From: JADJPO01 sp963825645
GTDB lineage: Bacteria; Actinomycetota; Actinomycetes; Actinomycetales; Kineosporiaceae
NCBI GenBank assembly: GCA_963825645.1
Contig: CAWGTT010000001.1
Span: forward strand, 372,001-436,000
Direction: 5' to 3'
Length of the DNA: 64,000 bases
Shown: positions 53,434 to 61,463 of the stretch, piece after piece
How the letters are laid out: the number at the start of each line of letters is the position of its first letter
Numbering within the stretch: position 1 is the first letter of the stretch
Made by a program: the position numbers and the translations under genes
The notes under the pieces: generated by a model
The model's database searches: none
What the model was told of the DNA's origin: nothing
The model's input: the letters and a program-made list of their open reading frames with translations, nothing else

Positions 53434-54579
53434 GTGTCCGTCGACTTCGCTGTGCGGTTGCGTGAGCTGCGCCAGACCCTGTCCTCCATCCTCGAGGTGA
53501 GCGACCTGCCGGCCAAGCGTGCGCAGGTCGGTGAGCTGTCCGCCCAGGCCTCGGCGCCCGACCTGTGGGACGACCCCGAGCGCGCCCAGGCGGTGACCAG
53601 CAAGCTGTCCCATCTGCAGACCGAGGTGGACCGGCTCACCCGGATGAGCAGCCGGGTCGACGACCTCGAGGTTCTCGTCGAGCTGGCCCAGGCCAGTGAC
53701 AACCCGGCCGAGGCCGGCGAGACCCTGGCCGAGGCCGAGACGGAGCTGGCCGAGGTCGCCGCCGCGCTGGGTGAGCTGGAGGTGCGCACCCTGCTGTCGG
53801 GGGACTACGACGACCGGGAGGCCCTGATCACCATCCGGTCCGAGGCAGGCGGTGTGGATGCCGCTGACTTCGCCGAGATGCTGATGCGGATGTACCTGCG
53901 GTGGGCCGAGCGGCACGGCTACCGGTGCGAGGTCTACGACACCTCCTACGCCGAGGAGGCGGGGCTCAAGTCGGCCACCTTCAAGGTTGACGCGCCGTAC
54001 GCCTACGGCACCCTGTCGGTGGAGCAGGGCACCCACCGCCTGGTCCGGATCAGCCCGTTCGACAACCAGGGCCGGCGGCAGACCTCCTTCGCCGGCGTCG
54101 AGGTCCTGCCGGTGGTCGCCGAGACCGACCACATCGACATCCCGGAGAACGACGTGCGGGTCGACGTGTACCGCTCCTCGGGTCCGGGTGGTCAGAGCGT
54201 CAACACCACTGACTCGGCGGTACGGCTCACCCACATCCCGACCGGGATCGTGGTCACCTGTCAGAACGAGAAGTCCCAGCTGCAGAACAAGGCCGCGGCG
54301 ATGAGGGTGCTCCAGGCCAAGCTGCTGGAGAAGGCCCGCCAGGAGCGTCAGGCCGAGCTCGACGCCCTCAAGGGGGATGGCGGGTCGAGCTGGGGCAACC
54401 AGATGCGCTCCTACGTGCTGCACCCCTACCAGATGGTCAAGGATCTGCGTACCGAGTACGAGACGGGCAACGCGGCAGGGGTCTTCGACGGCGACATCGA
54501 CCAGTTCCTGGAGTCGGGCATCCGCTGGCGCCGCCAGGGTGAGCAACGCCGGGAGAATGAGCAGGCCGCAGCCACATAG
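53434..54579 (+). CDS. prfB: Peptide chain release factor 2
   Basis: 381 residues from GTG 53434. The class I release-factor elements are present: SPFDNQGRR with the SPF stop-codon recognition tripeptide that makes it RF2 (UGA/UAA), and SSGPGGQSVNTTDS with the GGQ that triggers peptidyl-tRNA hydrolysis. The N-terminal helical domain runs over ~1-110. It is in one frame, with no in-frame UGA-type programmed frameshift, so the E. coli autoregulation is absent. First gene of a conserved prfB-ftsE-ftsX-smpB neighbourhood, here interrupted by a RIO kinase gene on the other strand. Confidence 0.97.
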   Translation: MSVDFAVRLRELRQTLSSILEVSDLPAKRAQVGELSAQASAPDLWDDPERAQAVTSKLSHLQTEVDRLTRMSSRVDDLEVLVELAQASDNPAEAGETLAEAETELAEVAAALGELEVRTLLSGDYDDREALITIRSEAGGVDAADFAEMLMRMYLRWAERHGYRCEVYDTSYAEEAGLKSATFKVDAPYAYGTLSVEQGTHRLVRISPFDNQGRRQTSFAGVEVLPVVAETDHIDIPENDVRVDVYRSSGPGGQSVNTTDSAVRLTHIPTGIVVTCQNEKSQLQNKAAAMRVLQAKLLEKARQERQAELDALKGDGGSSWGNQMRSYVLHPYQMVKDLRTEYETGNAAGVFDGDIDQFLESGIRWRRQGEQRRENEQAAAT

Positions 54580-54594
54580 GGCCGCAGGGTCGGG

Positions 54595-55569
54595 TCACTG
54601 CCCCGCAGGGTGGATGCCGGCGTCGGCGGCCAGGTCGGCGACCAGGCGCGGCGCGTCGCACAGCTCCTCGGGCAGTCCGCGGGCGAGGAACCACCGGGAC
54701 AGGTTGGCCACGTCCCGGGCCAGGTACTGCGGACCCTGGGGGTTGGCGACGATATCGACAACCTGAGGCAGGTCGATCAGCACCAACCGCCCGCGGTGCA
54801 CCAGGACGTTGTAGGCCGACAGGTCGGCGTGGGCCAGACCGGCGAGCGCGAGCGTGCCCAGGGCGGCCGTCGCCTGATGCCACAGGTCCACCAGCTGCTC
54901 ACCGTCCGGTCGGGTCTCGGCCAGGCGTGGGGCGGCGGTGCCGTCGTCCTCGCCGATGAACTCCATCAGCAGCTCGCGCCCGCGCAGCTGCACGGGATAG
55001 GGAACGAGAGCGCGGTGCGTCGACGGGGAGTCCCCGGGCCGGGTCAGCGACCATAGCGCCGACAGGGCCTCGAACTCGGCGTTCGCCCACTGCATGCCGA
55101 TCAGGTCGCGGCCGAACTCGGTGCGCCGGGCCATCGCCCGCGTCTCGCGTGACCTGCGCACTCGCCGACCATCGAGATACCCCGCGTCGCGGTGGAACAT
55201 CCGGTGCTCGCTGCTGCGGAAGCGCTTGGCCGCCATCAGGCAACGGGCCCCGCGCGCGGCGTCCTGGCGTTCGATGAGGTGGACGTCGGCTTCCTTGCCG
55301 GTCTTGAGGACTCCCAGCTCGGTGTCGATCGCACCGAGGGTGGTGACCACCCAGTGCGGTCGTGGCTGCGGTCCGTGCTGGGCGTCTCCCCAGGTCGAGT
55401 AGGGTCCGGGCGCACCCGCCCGGGCGTCCTCGCCGTCCGAGGTCCCGGGGTACGGGCCGGTCAGGTCGCTCAGGTCGCTCAGGTCGCGGCGGGTGCGGGT
55501 ACGGTCCCGTCGGCGGCTGATCGGGGTGGGGTCGTCGTCGTCGGGATCGACGGCATCTGCGTAGTTCAC
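54595..55569 (-). CDS. RIO-family atypical serine kinase
   Basis: 324 residues from GTG 55569 (VNYADAVDPDDDD), with ggag seven bases upstream. The first ~90 residues are acidic and low in complexity (DLSDLSDLTG comes from a 9-base direct repeat). Kinase core: ATP-binding GVLKTGKEADVHLIE, lysine in MAAKRFRSS, catalytic loop GLAHADLSAYNVLVH and metal-binding LVLIDLPQVVDIV. These are the RIO1 signatures (HxDxSxYN, IDxPQ). In archaea and eukaryotes RIO kinases act in ribosome maturation; the bacterial role is not established. A position beside prfB is at least compatible with a translation link. A tiny ORF lies 62 bases upstream. Confidence 0.85.
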   Translation of the reverse strand: MNYADAVDPDDDDPTPISRRRDRTRTRRDLSDLSDLTGPYPGTSDGEDARAGAPGPYSTWGDAQHGPQPRPHWVVTTLGAIDTELGVLKTGKEADVHLIERQDAARGARCLMAAKRFRSSEHRMFHRDAGYLDGRRVRRSRETRAMARRTEFGRDLIGMQWANAEFEALSALWSLTRPGDSPSTHRALVPYPVQLRGRELLMEFIGEDDGTAAPRLAETRPDGEQLVDLWHQATAALGTLALAGLAHADLSAYNVLVHRGRLVLIDLPQVVDIVANPQGPQYLARDVANLSRWFLARGLPEELCDAPRLVADLAADAGIHPAGQ

Positions 55570-55631
55570 GAAGGGGCTCCGTAACGCGGGAGGTGTGGCG
55601 CGACGAGCCGCTCGCGAGATGGTCCCCGTGC

Positions 55632-55685
55632 TCAGCCCGCCGTCGCCAGGGTGGGTAGGGCGACGTTCGTGACGGTGACGGTCAT
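55632..55685 (-). CDS. Putative 17-residue leader or small protein upstream of the RIO kinase
   Basis: ATG 55685 has a strong Shine-Dalgarno, agggagga, four bases upstream and the frame ends after 17 sense codons (MTVTVTNVALPTLATAG). Third codon positions are almost all G or C, as in real genes here. It lies 62 bases before the RIO start on the same strand, so it may be a leader peptide or a small secreted or membrane-active peptide. The whole 341-base gap 55570-55910 holds nothing else convincing apart from a promoter candidate for ftsE. Confidence 0.35.
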   Translation of the reverse strand: MTVTVTNVALPTLATAG

Positions 55686-55857
55686 CGAGTCCTCCCTCCG
55701 GGTCGGGGCGGCGCTGCCGCCGTTCGGGCTGCGACCTCCAGGGTGGGGGCTCAGGCAGGCACGCCGCAACAGGTTTCTCTCCTCTGACGAGCCCGCCCGC
55801 CCGGCGACGGCGGTGGCGGTCCCGCGCGGCGCGTTCGGGCCGGGCCATCAGCGTGCT

Positions 55858-55863
55858 TAGACT
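55858..55863 (+). promoter_or_regulatory. Candidate -10 element for ftsEX
   Basis: TAGACT fits the TAnnnT pattern. It would start a transcript near 55870, about 40 bases before the ftsE GTG. No clear -35 is visible, which is common in GC-rich actinobacteria. Confidence 0.35.
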
Positions 55864-55910
55864 CCCTGAACAGACCGGCACCACCGAGGAGTCCGAGGAC
55901 CGCCAGGCCA

Positions 55911-56735
55911 GTGATCCGCTTCGAGAACGTCACCAAGATCTACGACGGGGCCCGCTCGCCGCAGCGCGACAAGGGTGCTGCCCCGCCCCGTCCGTCCGGA
56001 CGCCGCGCGGCGCGGTCGGGGTCCTCGTCCTCGCCGCCCTCGGCCACCTCGGTCACGGCGGCACCCAAGGCGGCGCCCAGCGCGCCGACCAGGGCGGCAT
56101 TGGAGGACATCAGCCTCGAGGTGACCAAGGGTGAGTTCCTCTTCCTGGTCGGGTCGTCCGGATCGGGTAAGTCCACCTTCCTGCGGCTGGTGCTCCGTGA
56201 GGAGCGGGCCAGCAGGGGCCAGGTGCACGTGGCCGGCAAGGACGTCGCCCGGCTGGCCAGCTGGAAGATACCGGCCCTTCGTCGTCAGATCGGCGTGGTG
56301 TTCCAGGACTTCAGGCTGCTGCCGAACAAGACCGTGTTCGAGAACGTGGCGTTCGCGCTCCAGGTGATCGGCAAGCCGCGGCACGCGATCGCCCACACCG
56401 TCCCCGAGGTGCTCGACCTGGTCGGGCTGGGCGGCAAGGAACACCGGTTCCCGCATGAGCTGTCCGGCGGCGAGCAGCAGCGGGTCGCCATCGCCCGTGC
56501 GTTCGTCAACCGGCCCGCGATCCTGCTCGCCGACGAGCCGACCGGGAACCTCGACCCGACCACCAGTGTGGGGATCATGCGACTGCTGGACCGGATCAAC
56601 CGCACCGGCACCACGATCGTGATGGCCACCCACGACGACGAGATCGTCGACCAGATGCGCAAGCGGGTCTGCGAGCTGGAGGACGGCCGGCTGGTGCGTG
56701 ACCAGGACCGCGGCGTGTACGGGTATACGCGGTGA
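55911..56735 (+). CDS. ftsE: Cell division ATP-binding protein FtsE, with N-terminal insertion
   Basis: 274 residues from GTG 55911. ABC ATPase motifs: A-loop tyrosine in NVTKIYDG, Walker A GSSGSGKST at 81-89, Q-loop VVFQDFRLLP, signature LSGGEQQRVAIARA, Walker B ILLADEPTGNLD and H-loop ATHDDEIV. FtsE is normally about 229 residues with Walker A near 37. Here residues ~14-62 are an extra Ser/Ala/Pro/Arg-rich stretch between the A-loop strand and ALEDISLEVTKGEF. FtsEX transmits ATP hydrolysis to periplasmic peptidoglycan hydrolases. It is 43 bases upstream of ftsX. Confidence 0.95.
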   Translation: MIRFENVTKIYDGARSPQRDKGAAPPRPSGRRAARSGSSSSPPSATSVTAAPKAAPSAPTRAALEDISLEVTKGEFLFLVGSSGSGKSTFLRLVLREERASRGQVHVAGKDVARLASWKIPALRRQIGVVFQDFRLLPNKTVFENVAFALQVIGKPRHAIAHTVPEVLDLVGLGGKEHRFPHELSGGEQQRVAIARAFVNRPAILLADEPTGNLDPTTSVGIMRLLDRINRTGTTIVMATHDDEIVDQMRKRVCELEDGRLVRDQDRGVYGYTR

Positions 56736-56778
56736 CCCGGGACCAGGCGATGGCCCGCGGCGGTCAGGTGGGGCGGCG

Positions 56779-57696
56779 ATGAGGTTCCAGTTCATCCTCA
56801 GTGAGATCGGGATCGGCCTGCGCCGCAACCTGACGATGACGGTGTCGTTGATCCTGGTCACCGCCGTGTCGCTGCTGCTGCTCGGGGTCGGCGTGCTGAC
56901 CCAGAAGCAGGTCGGCCTGATGAAGAACTACTGGTACGACCGCGTGCAGGTCTCCATCTTCCTGTGCACCCAGGACTCCGACAGTCCCAGCTGCGCCGGG
57001 GGAGAGGTGACCCAGGCCCAGCGCGACCAGATCCGTACCGACCTCGGCTCGGAGCAGCTCAAGCCGTACGTGGCCCAGGTGTTCTACGAGTCCAAGCAGG
57101 AGGCCTTCGACCGCTTCCGCTCCCAGTACTCCGACAGCGTGCTGTCCGAGAACCTCACCGTCGACCAGATGCCCGAGTCGTTCCGGGTGCGGTTGGTCGA
57201 CCCGACCCAGTACACGGTGGTCTCGGAGATGTTCCGGGACAAGCCGGGGGTGGACTCGGTCGAGGACCAGAACCGTGTGATCGACAAGCTCTTCGCGTTG
57301 CTCAGTGGGCTCAAGTGGTCGGCCTGGGCGCTGGCCGCGGCGACCCTGCTGTCCAGCGTTCTGCTGGTGGCCACGACGATCCGGCTGACCGCGTTCACCC
57401 GGCGCCGGGAGACCTCGATCATGCGGCTGGTCGGCGCGTCGAACCTGGTGATCCAGCTGCCGTTCGTCCTGGAGAGCCTGATCGCCGCGATGGTCGGGGC
57501 GCTGATCGCCTCGGGGATCCTGCTGCTGTTCACCCAGGTGGCGATTCAGGGCTGGCTGGCCGAGCAGCTGCTGTTCATCGACTCCTGGGTGGGCTGGCGC
57601 GACGCGCTGGCCGTCGCTCCCTGGATGTTCTTGATCGGAATGGCGATCGCGGGCGTGTCGTCCTTCCTCTCACTGCGCCGATACCTCAAGGTGTAG
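56779..57696 (+). CDS. ftsX: Cell division permease-like protein FtsX
   Basis: 305 residues from ATG 56779 (MRFQFILSEIGIGLRRN, the family start) with gtggggcgg upstream. One membrane helix at ~20-42 is followed by a large extracytoplasmic domain (~43-205) holding two cysteines (FLCTQDSDSPSCAGG). Three C-terminal helices follow around AAATLLSSVLLVATTIRL, FVLESLIAAMVGALIASGIL and VAPWMFLIGMAIAGVSSFL. RRRETSIMRLVGASNLVIQ is the conserved cytoplasmic coupling loop. With FtsE it controls cell-wall hydrolases; the M23 protein encoded next is a likely partner. Confidence 0.96.
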   Translation: MRFQFILSEIGIGLRRNLTMTVSLILVTAVSLLLLGVGVLTQKQVGLMKNYWYDRVQVSIFLCTQDSDSPSCAGGEVTQAQRDQIRTDLGSEQLKPYVAQVFYESKQEAFDRFRSQYSDSVLSENLTVDQMPESFRVRLVDPTQYTVVSEMFRDKPGVDSVEDQNRVIDKLFALLSGLKWSAWALAAATLLSSVLLVATTIRLTAFTRRRETSIMRLVGASNLVIQLPFVLESLIAAMVGALIASGILLLFTQVAIQGWLAEQLLFIDSWVGWRDALAVAPWMFLIGMAIAGVSSFLSLRRYLKV

Positions 57697-57702
57697 GGCG
57701 TA

Positions 57703-57733
57703 CCTCAGTCTCAACTTGAGGTTGAGATTGAGG
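57703..57733 (+). terminator. Hairpin after ftsX
   Basis: A 13-base arm (CCTCAGTCTCAAC, 57703-57715) pairs with 57721-57733 in 12 of 13 positions, the exception being a G-T wobble, around a TTGAG loop. It lies seven bases after the ftsX stop. T-rich but not pure-T sequence follows, so it is a plausible terminator or processing site. Confidence 0.5.
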
Positions 57734-57751
57734 TTGAGATTGTGGTTGTCC
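57716..57751 (+). repeat. Tandem TTGAGR-type hexamers
   Basis: TTGAGG, TTGAGA, TTGAGG, TTGAGA, TTGTGG and TTGTCC follow one another, giving an exact 12-base unit twice (57716-57739). The first two copies form the loop and right arm of the hairpin behind ftsX. Confidence 0.75.
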
Positions 57752-57880
57752 CATCAATCAGTGAGTCTGTACTGAACCCATGTCTCGGATGCGCGGCGCT
57801 GTTCGCCGGTAGCCACCTGACGCAGGCGGCGACTGCTCGGATGGAGCCGACGCCGCAGACGGGTCGGAAAGGGTCGGCGC

Positions 57881-59185
57881 GTGAACGGTGCAGGAGCGGG
57901 ACGGCGAGGCGCCGCGGCGTTGTGCGCTGCGCTCATGCTGACCGCGGTCCCGGCCGTCGCGCCGTCCGGGCGGCCCGCCCTGTCACCGGCGTCCGCCGAC
58001 GACATCAACCAGCGCAGCAAGAAGCTCGCCGACCAGATGGCCGAGCTGCGCGAGAGCCTCGAGGGCGCCAAGAGCGACTTCGTCGACGCCGCGGTGGCGC
58101 TGAAGGAGTCCGAGGGACGCCTGGCGACCGCGCGGGCGAGCCTGGCCGAGGCTCAGCGCAAGCTGGCCGAGGCGACCACCCGAGACGCCGAGCTCGCCTC
58201 GGCGCTGGCCGTGGCCCAGGCCGAGGAGCGTAAGGCCGAGCGCGATCTGACCGCTCAGGCCGAGGAGGAAGAAGCCACCCGGCGAGCCCTTGGGCAGATC
58301 GCGCGATCGGCCTACGTCGGCGGCCAGGTCACCGGCCTGTCGATCGTGCTCGAGGCGCAGAGCGCCGAGGAGCTGACCGAGCGGCTCGCGGTCGCCGGCG
58401 CCGCCCTGCGGGCACAGAACGGGGCGATCGACCGGCTCGCGGTCCAGCAGGCCGAGATGCGGGCTCGCAGCAGCAAGCTGACCGCCGTCCGGGCTCAGGT
58501 CGCCGAGCTGAAGCGGCTGTCGGCGATCGTCGTCGAGCAGCGCCGTGCCGCGCAGAGCGCCGCGGCCGCCGCCGAGGCCGAAGTGTCCTCGCTGGTCGTC
58601 CAGCAGCAGGCCGCCGTGACCACCATCCAGGGCAAGATCGCCGACGAGCGTGCTCGACTCGATGCGTTGGCCTCTGAGCAGGCCAAGCTGAAGGCGATCC
58701 TCGTCGCTCGGGCCAAGGCGGCAGCCGACGCCGCGCGGCGGCGGGCCGCCCAGCGCAAGACCACCACCACCACGCAGGACAGCGGCTCGCGCGGCGGGGT
58801 GCTCGGGTACCCCGCTTCAGGGCCGATCAGCTCACGGTTCGGTATGCGTTATCACCCGATCCTGCGTTTCTCACGACTGCACTCCGGCGTCGACTTCGCG
58901 ATCGCCTGCGGCACCCCGGTCCGCGCGGCGGCCGACGGTCAGGTGATCTCGGCCGGATGGGCAGGTGGCTACGGCAACCGGATCGTCATCGACCACGGCT
59001 ACGTGCGCGGCGGCGGTCTGGCCACCACGTACAACCACCTGAGCCGGATCGTGCGCGGCGGCGGGTCCGTCGAACGGGGCCAGCTGATCGGCTATTCGGG
59101 GACGACGGGGCTGTCGACCGGGTGCCATCTGCACTTCGAGGCGCTCGTCAACGGGAACTTCGTCGACCCGCTGGGCTGGATGTAG
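57881..59185 (+). CDS. Secreted M23 peptidoglycan hydrolase with coiled coil (EnvC/RipC-like partner of FtsEX)
   Basis: 434 residues from GTG 57881. A signal peptide with basic start and hydrophobic AAALCAALMLTAVPAVAP precedes ~40. Residues ~45-290 form long Ala/Glu/Arg-rich coiled coils (AEAQRKLAEATTRDAELA). The C-terminal LytM/M23 domain (~300-434) keeps its zinc ligands: RLHSGVDFA (HxxxD) and TGCHLHFEAL (HxH), with SSRFGMRYHP before them. EnvC-type proteins, coiled coil plus LytM, are activated by FtsEX; direct linkage to ftsEX here supports that. Since the zinc ligands are present, this one may be an active hydrolase rather than a pure activator. Confidence 0.9.
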   Translation: MNGAGAGRRGAAALCAALMLTAVPAVAPSGRPALSPASADDINQRSKKLADQMAELRESLEGAKSDFVDAAVALKESEGRLATARASLAEAQRKLAEATTRDAELASALAVAQAEERKAERDLTAQAEEEEATRRALGQIARSAYVGGQVTGLSIVLEAQSAEELTERLAVAGAALRAQNGAIDRLAVQQAEMRARSSKLTAVRAQVAELKRLSAIVVEQRRAAQSAAAAAEAEVSSLVVQQQAAVTTIQGKIADERARLDALASEQAKLKAILVARAKAAADAARRRAAQRKTTTTTQDSGSRGGVLGYPASGPISSRFGMRYHPILRFSRLHSGVDFAIACGTPVRAAADGQVISAGWAGGYGNRIVIDHGYVRGGGLATTYNHLSRIVRGGGSVERGQLIGYSGTTGLSTGCHLHFEALVNGNFVDPLGWM

Positions 59186-59341
59186 CTGCGGCGTCCGCTG
59201 TCCAGTCAACGGCGTCCCGGCCCTCGCCCCTGCGGTGATCGGCGTCAGGGTGAGTTTCTGACCCATTGGGTGGGTCAACTCCTCATACTCGTCGCGATCA
59301 TGGGCGGTGGAAGGGGCGGACGACGTCCGCCGCGCCGGACC

Positions 59342-59347
59342 TAGACT
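59342..59347 (+). promoter_or_regulatory. Candidate -10 element for leaderless smpB
   Basis: TAGACT ends six bases before the smpB ATG at 59354 and there is no Shine-Dalgarno, so smpB is probably translated from a leaderless mRNA. Confidence 0.45.
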
Positions 59348-59353
59348 TATCCG

Positions 59354-59836
59354 ATGCCCAAGCCATCGCCCGAGGGGCGCAAGGTCGTCGCGACCAATCG
59401 CCGCGCGCGCCACGACTTCGCGATCGAGAGCACCGTTGAGGCGGGGCTGGTGCTGACCGGCACCGAGGTGAAGGCACTGCGGGCCGGCCGGGCGTCGCTG
59501 ATGGACGGGTTCGTCTCGATCGAGCGCGACGAGGCGTTCTTGGAGGGGGTGCACATCCCCGAGTACGCCCAGGGCACCTGGACCAACCACGCGCCGCGCC
59601 GCAAGCGGAAGCTGCTGCTGCACCGGGCCGAGATCGACAAGCTGGCGGCGAGCATCCGGGAGAAGGGGCACACCATCGTGCCGCTACAGCTGTACTTCTC
59701 GGACGGCCGCGCCAAGATCGAGATCGGCGTGGCCCGAGGTAAGCGCGAGTACGACAAGCGGCAGTCACTGCGGGAGCGGCAGGACCGGCGCGAGGCCGAA
59801 CGGGCGATCGGAGCGCACCGCGGCCGCAGCCGGTGA
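59354..59836 (+). CDS. smpB: SsrA-binding protein SmpB
   Basis: 160 residues. Typical SmpB features: NRRARHDFAIESTVEAGLVL, GTEVKALRAGRASLMDGFV, HIPEYAQGTWTNHAPRRKRK, IVPLQLYFSDGRAKIEIGVARGK (split here for reading) and the basic C-terminal tail KRQSLRERQDRREAERA that enters the mRNA channel. It delivers tmRNA to stalled ribosomes. The ssrA gene follows 110 bases downstream on the same strand. Confidence 0.97.
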   Translation: MPKPSPEGRKVVATNRRARHDFAIESTVEAGLVLTGTEVKALRAGRASLMDGFVSIERDEAFLEGVHIPEYAQGTWTNHAPRRKRKLLLHRAEIDKLAASIREKGHTIVPLQLYFSDGRAKIEIGVARGKREYDKRQSLRERQDRREAERAIGAHRGRSR

Positions 59837-59946
59837 CGGCGCTCGCGGGTGTTGATCGGGGGAACACTCATGGTCAGACGGTGGTTGTCGATGGAGTACG
59901 GAGTAGTCTGGCTAGGTACGCACCACAAGATCAGTTCCATCCACCA

Positions 59947-60312
59947 GGGGGTGACAGGCTTCGACGGCGGATGTCGAGGCAGGAGAAGCGGGCCGAGAAG
60001 GTGACGTGATCTCGTTAACCTCGTCGCAAACCAATAACTGCCAACACTACGCAGTCTGACGTCGCTCTCGCCGCTTAGGCGAGACCGACTCCGTCAGCCC
60101 CGGGAACGCCTTCGGCCCGGATGCTGGCGTCGTCTAGAAGGCCACTGGCTGACAGCCCGGTCATCGGGGCCGATGCGACACCAACAGTGACTGAGCCCGG
60201 CTCGGCGACTCGTCTGCGTGATCGCCGGGGCTGAGAAAGGCCACAGCAGACTGCGCCCGGAGAAGAACTGGCTCAGCACCGGCGGACGCGGGTTCGATTC
60301 CCGCCACCTCCA
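59947..60312 (+). ncRNA. ssrA: Transfer-messenger RNA (tmRNA)
   Basis: The 5' end GGGGGTGACAGG with the ttcgacggcgg D-like region pairs through GGGGGTG (59947-59953) with CACCTCC (60305-60311) to make a 7-bp acceptor stem with one G-U. A T-arm, gcgggttcgattcccgc, is next to the 3' strand. The tag frame runs from GCC at 60040 to TAG at 60076-60078 and encodes ANTTQSDVALAA, 12 residues ending in the ALAA degron as in mycobacterial tags. The genomic sequence after the discriminator A (60312) is CTCCA, so CCA is not directly encoded at that point. Pseudoknots occupy 60080-60260. It works with SmpB in trans-translation. Confidence 0.95.
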
Positions 60313-60315
60313 CTC

Positions 60316-60361
60316 CACGTAGGGGCCCCCGACACGATCGTCGTCGGGGGTCCCCTACGTG
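60316..60361 (+). terminator. Strong hairpin after tmRNA
   Basis: CACGTAGGGG (60316-60325) pairs with CCCCTACGTG (60352-60361), and CCCCCGAC (60326-60333) with GTCGGGGG (60343-60350), leaving one bulged T and a nine-base loop: 18 base pairs in all. It begins four bases after the tmRNA discriminator and lies before the convergent DUF5808-like gene. Confidence 0.8.
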
Positions 60362-60378
60362 CTCAGCCCGCTGCGCCG

Positions 60379-60711
60379 TCAGCCCGCTGCAGCCTTCTGC
60401 CGCACGAGCGCCACCACCCTGCCGACATTCACCGTCCAGCCAACGCCGACGACATGAGGGCTGATCAGGTGCTCGTTGTCCGGGGCCCACACCCGCTCCC
60501 GGAACCGAGCGACGGTGGGGCGCCGGAAGTCGTAGGGGACGAATCCGGCCACGACACCATGCCAGGTCCGCTCCTCGGAGGAGGTGCGCAGCTCCTTCAC
60601 GACGGCGGCGACGACCAGCCCGAAGGTGACCAGCCGAAAGAGCCTCTGGAAACCGCCATGCCTCCTGTCACGCTCGTTGTCCCTCGTGTCACGCTCGTTG
60701 TCCGATCCCAT
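60379..60711 (-). CDS. DUF5808-like small protein
   Basis: 110 residues with aaggagg six bases before ATG 60711. The N-terminus contains an internal duplication (NERDTRDNERD, from a 17-base direct repeat at about 60666-60703), then one hydrophobic helix (LFRLVTFGLVVAAVV). The C-terminal FVPYDFRRPTVARFRERVW, PDNEHLISPHVVGVGWTVN and VGRVVALV fits the DUF5808 pattern as I recall it. Function unknown; probably membrane-anchored. Confidence 0.65.
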   Translation of the reverse strand: MGSDNERDTRDNERDRRHGGFQRLFRLVTFGLVVAAVVKELRTSSEERTWHGVVAGFVPYDFRRPTVARFRERVWAPDNEHLISPHVVGVGWTVNVGRVVALVRQKAAAG

Positions 60712-60764
60712 CTGGGCCTCCTTGTCCGCGAGAGGACCTCAGGATCCACCCCGGCTACGACGTC

Positions 60765-61052
60765 TCACCACCACCGCAGGTCATCGCCGTGCCGACGCAT
60801 TGTCACGACACGGCGCCCGGGTCGACGCAGCTCGGTGACTCGACGGTCGACCAGCTCTCTGGCGTGCGCCTGCGGCGCCTTGATCATGTTCATGCCCCAG
60901 AGCAGCTCGTCGAGCGGGTCGATGCACGTGCCCGCCTTCGTGGACCGCGGTGCATGGCCCGTGCCGCCACCGGAGCGGACAACCTCTCGCTCGACGGCGT
61001 CGATCCGGTCGGCCCGATGCGGTGTCGAGCCGACGGTGACGTCCGCGGCCAC
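60765..61052 (-). CDS. Small coding-like ORF of unknown function
   Basis: 95 residues from GTG 61052. Third codon positions are strongly G/C, unlike the other frames, and the sequence (RADRIDAVEREVVRSGGG, CIDPLDELLWGMNMIKAPQ, HARELVDRRVTELRRPGRR) looks like real protein. The coding signal seems to continue upstream without a good start, so this may be the C-terminal remnant of a longer gene in a decayed patch. No family recognised. Confidence 0.35.
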   Translation of the reverse strand: MAADVTVGSTPHRADRIDAVEREVVRSGGGTGHAPRSTKAGTCIDPLDELLWGMNMIKAPQAHARELVDRRVTELRRPGRRVVTMRRHGDDLRWW

Positions 61053-61195
61053 GCCCTGGACTCCACTGGCCCGAGCAGCGTCGGCGCGGAAGGTCGCCCG
61101 TCGGCGCTCGACGCGCGGAGCCGGCCGACCGTGGTGTTGACCGACGTGACCGTTGCCCCCGTGCGGCGCAGGTCGGGTGGGTAGCTCAGGTTGAC

Positions 61196-61429
61196 GTCAA
61201 TGCCGTCCCGCTCGGGCACCCGGATGTCGAACAGGCACACATCCGACTGCAGTCGCCGGGCCAGGGTGACCGCCTGGTGACCATTCGCGGCCTGTCCCAC
61301 TTCCTCGATGTCGGGCTGGGCGCCGAGGATCATCGCCAGGCCGACCCTGACCAGGTCGTGGTCGTCGGCGACCAGAACCCGAACCGGACCGTCCGCCCCT
61401 CCCGCCTCGTGCGCCGCGCGCCGCAGCGT
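61196..61429 (-). pseudogene. Fragment of a NarL/LuxR-type response regulator (receiver domain)
   Basis: The frame reads VRVLVADDHDLVRVGLAMILG, GQAANGHQAVTLARRL and CLFDIRVPERDGI: an intact N-terminal receiver with the acidic pair and the phospho-acceptor Asp. After DGID the sequence stops matching a receiver, and no helix-turn-helix output domain follows. No ATG or GTG lies in frame upstream before a TGA at 61430-61432, so the start is also lost, perhaps by a frameshift beside the 9-base repeats. Confidence 0.7.
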
Positions 61430-61463
61430 TCATCGGGTTCATCGGGTTCATCGGGTTCATCGG
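61428..61463. repeat. Four tandem copies of a 9-base unit
   Basis: GTTCATCGG is repeated four times without a break. On the minus strand it reads Met-Asn-Pro repeats. It sits at the junction of the kinase and regulator remnants and probably arose by slippage at their ATGA-type overlap. Confidence 0.9.

Noticed and set aside
53401..53520. Programmed frameshift in prfB
   Set aside because: The gene is in one frame from its GTG; no early in-frame TGA or slippery site is present.
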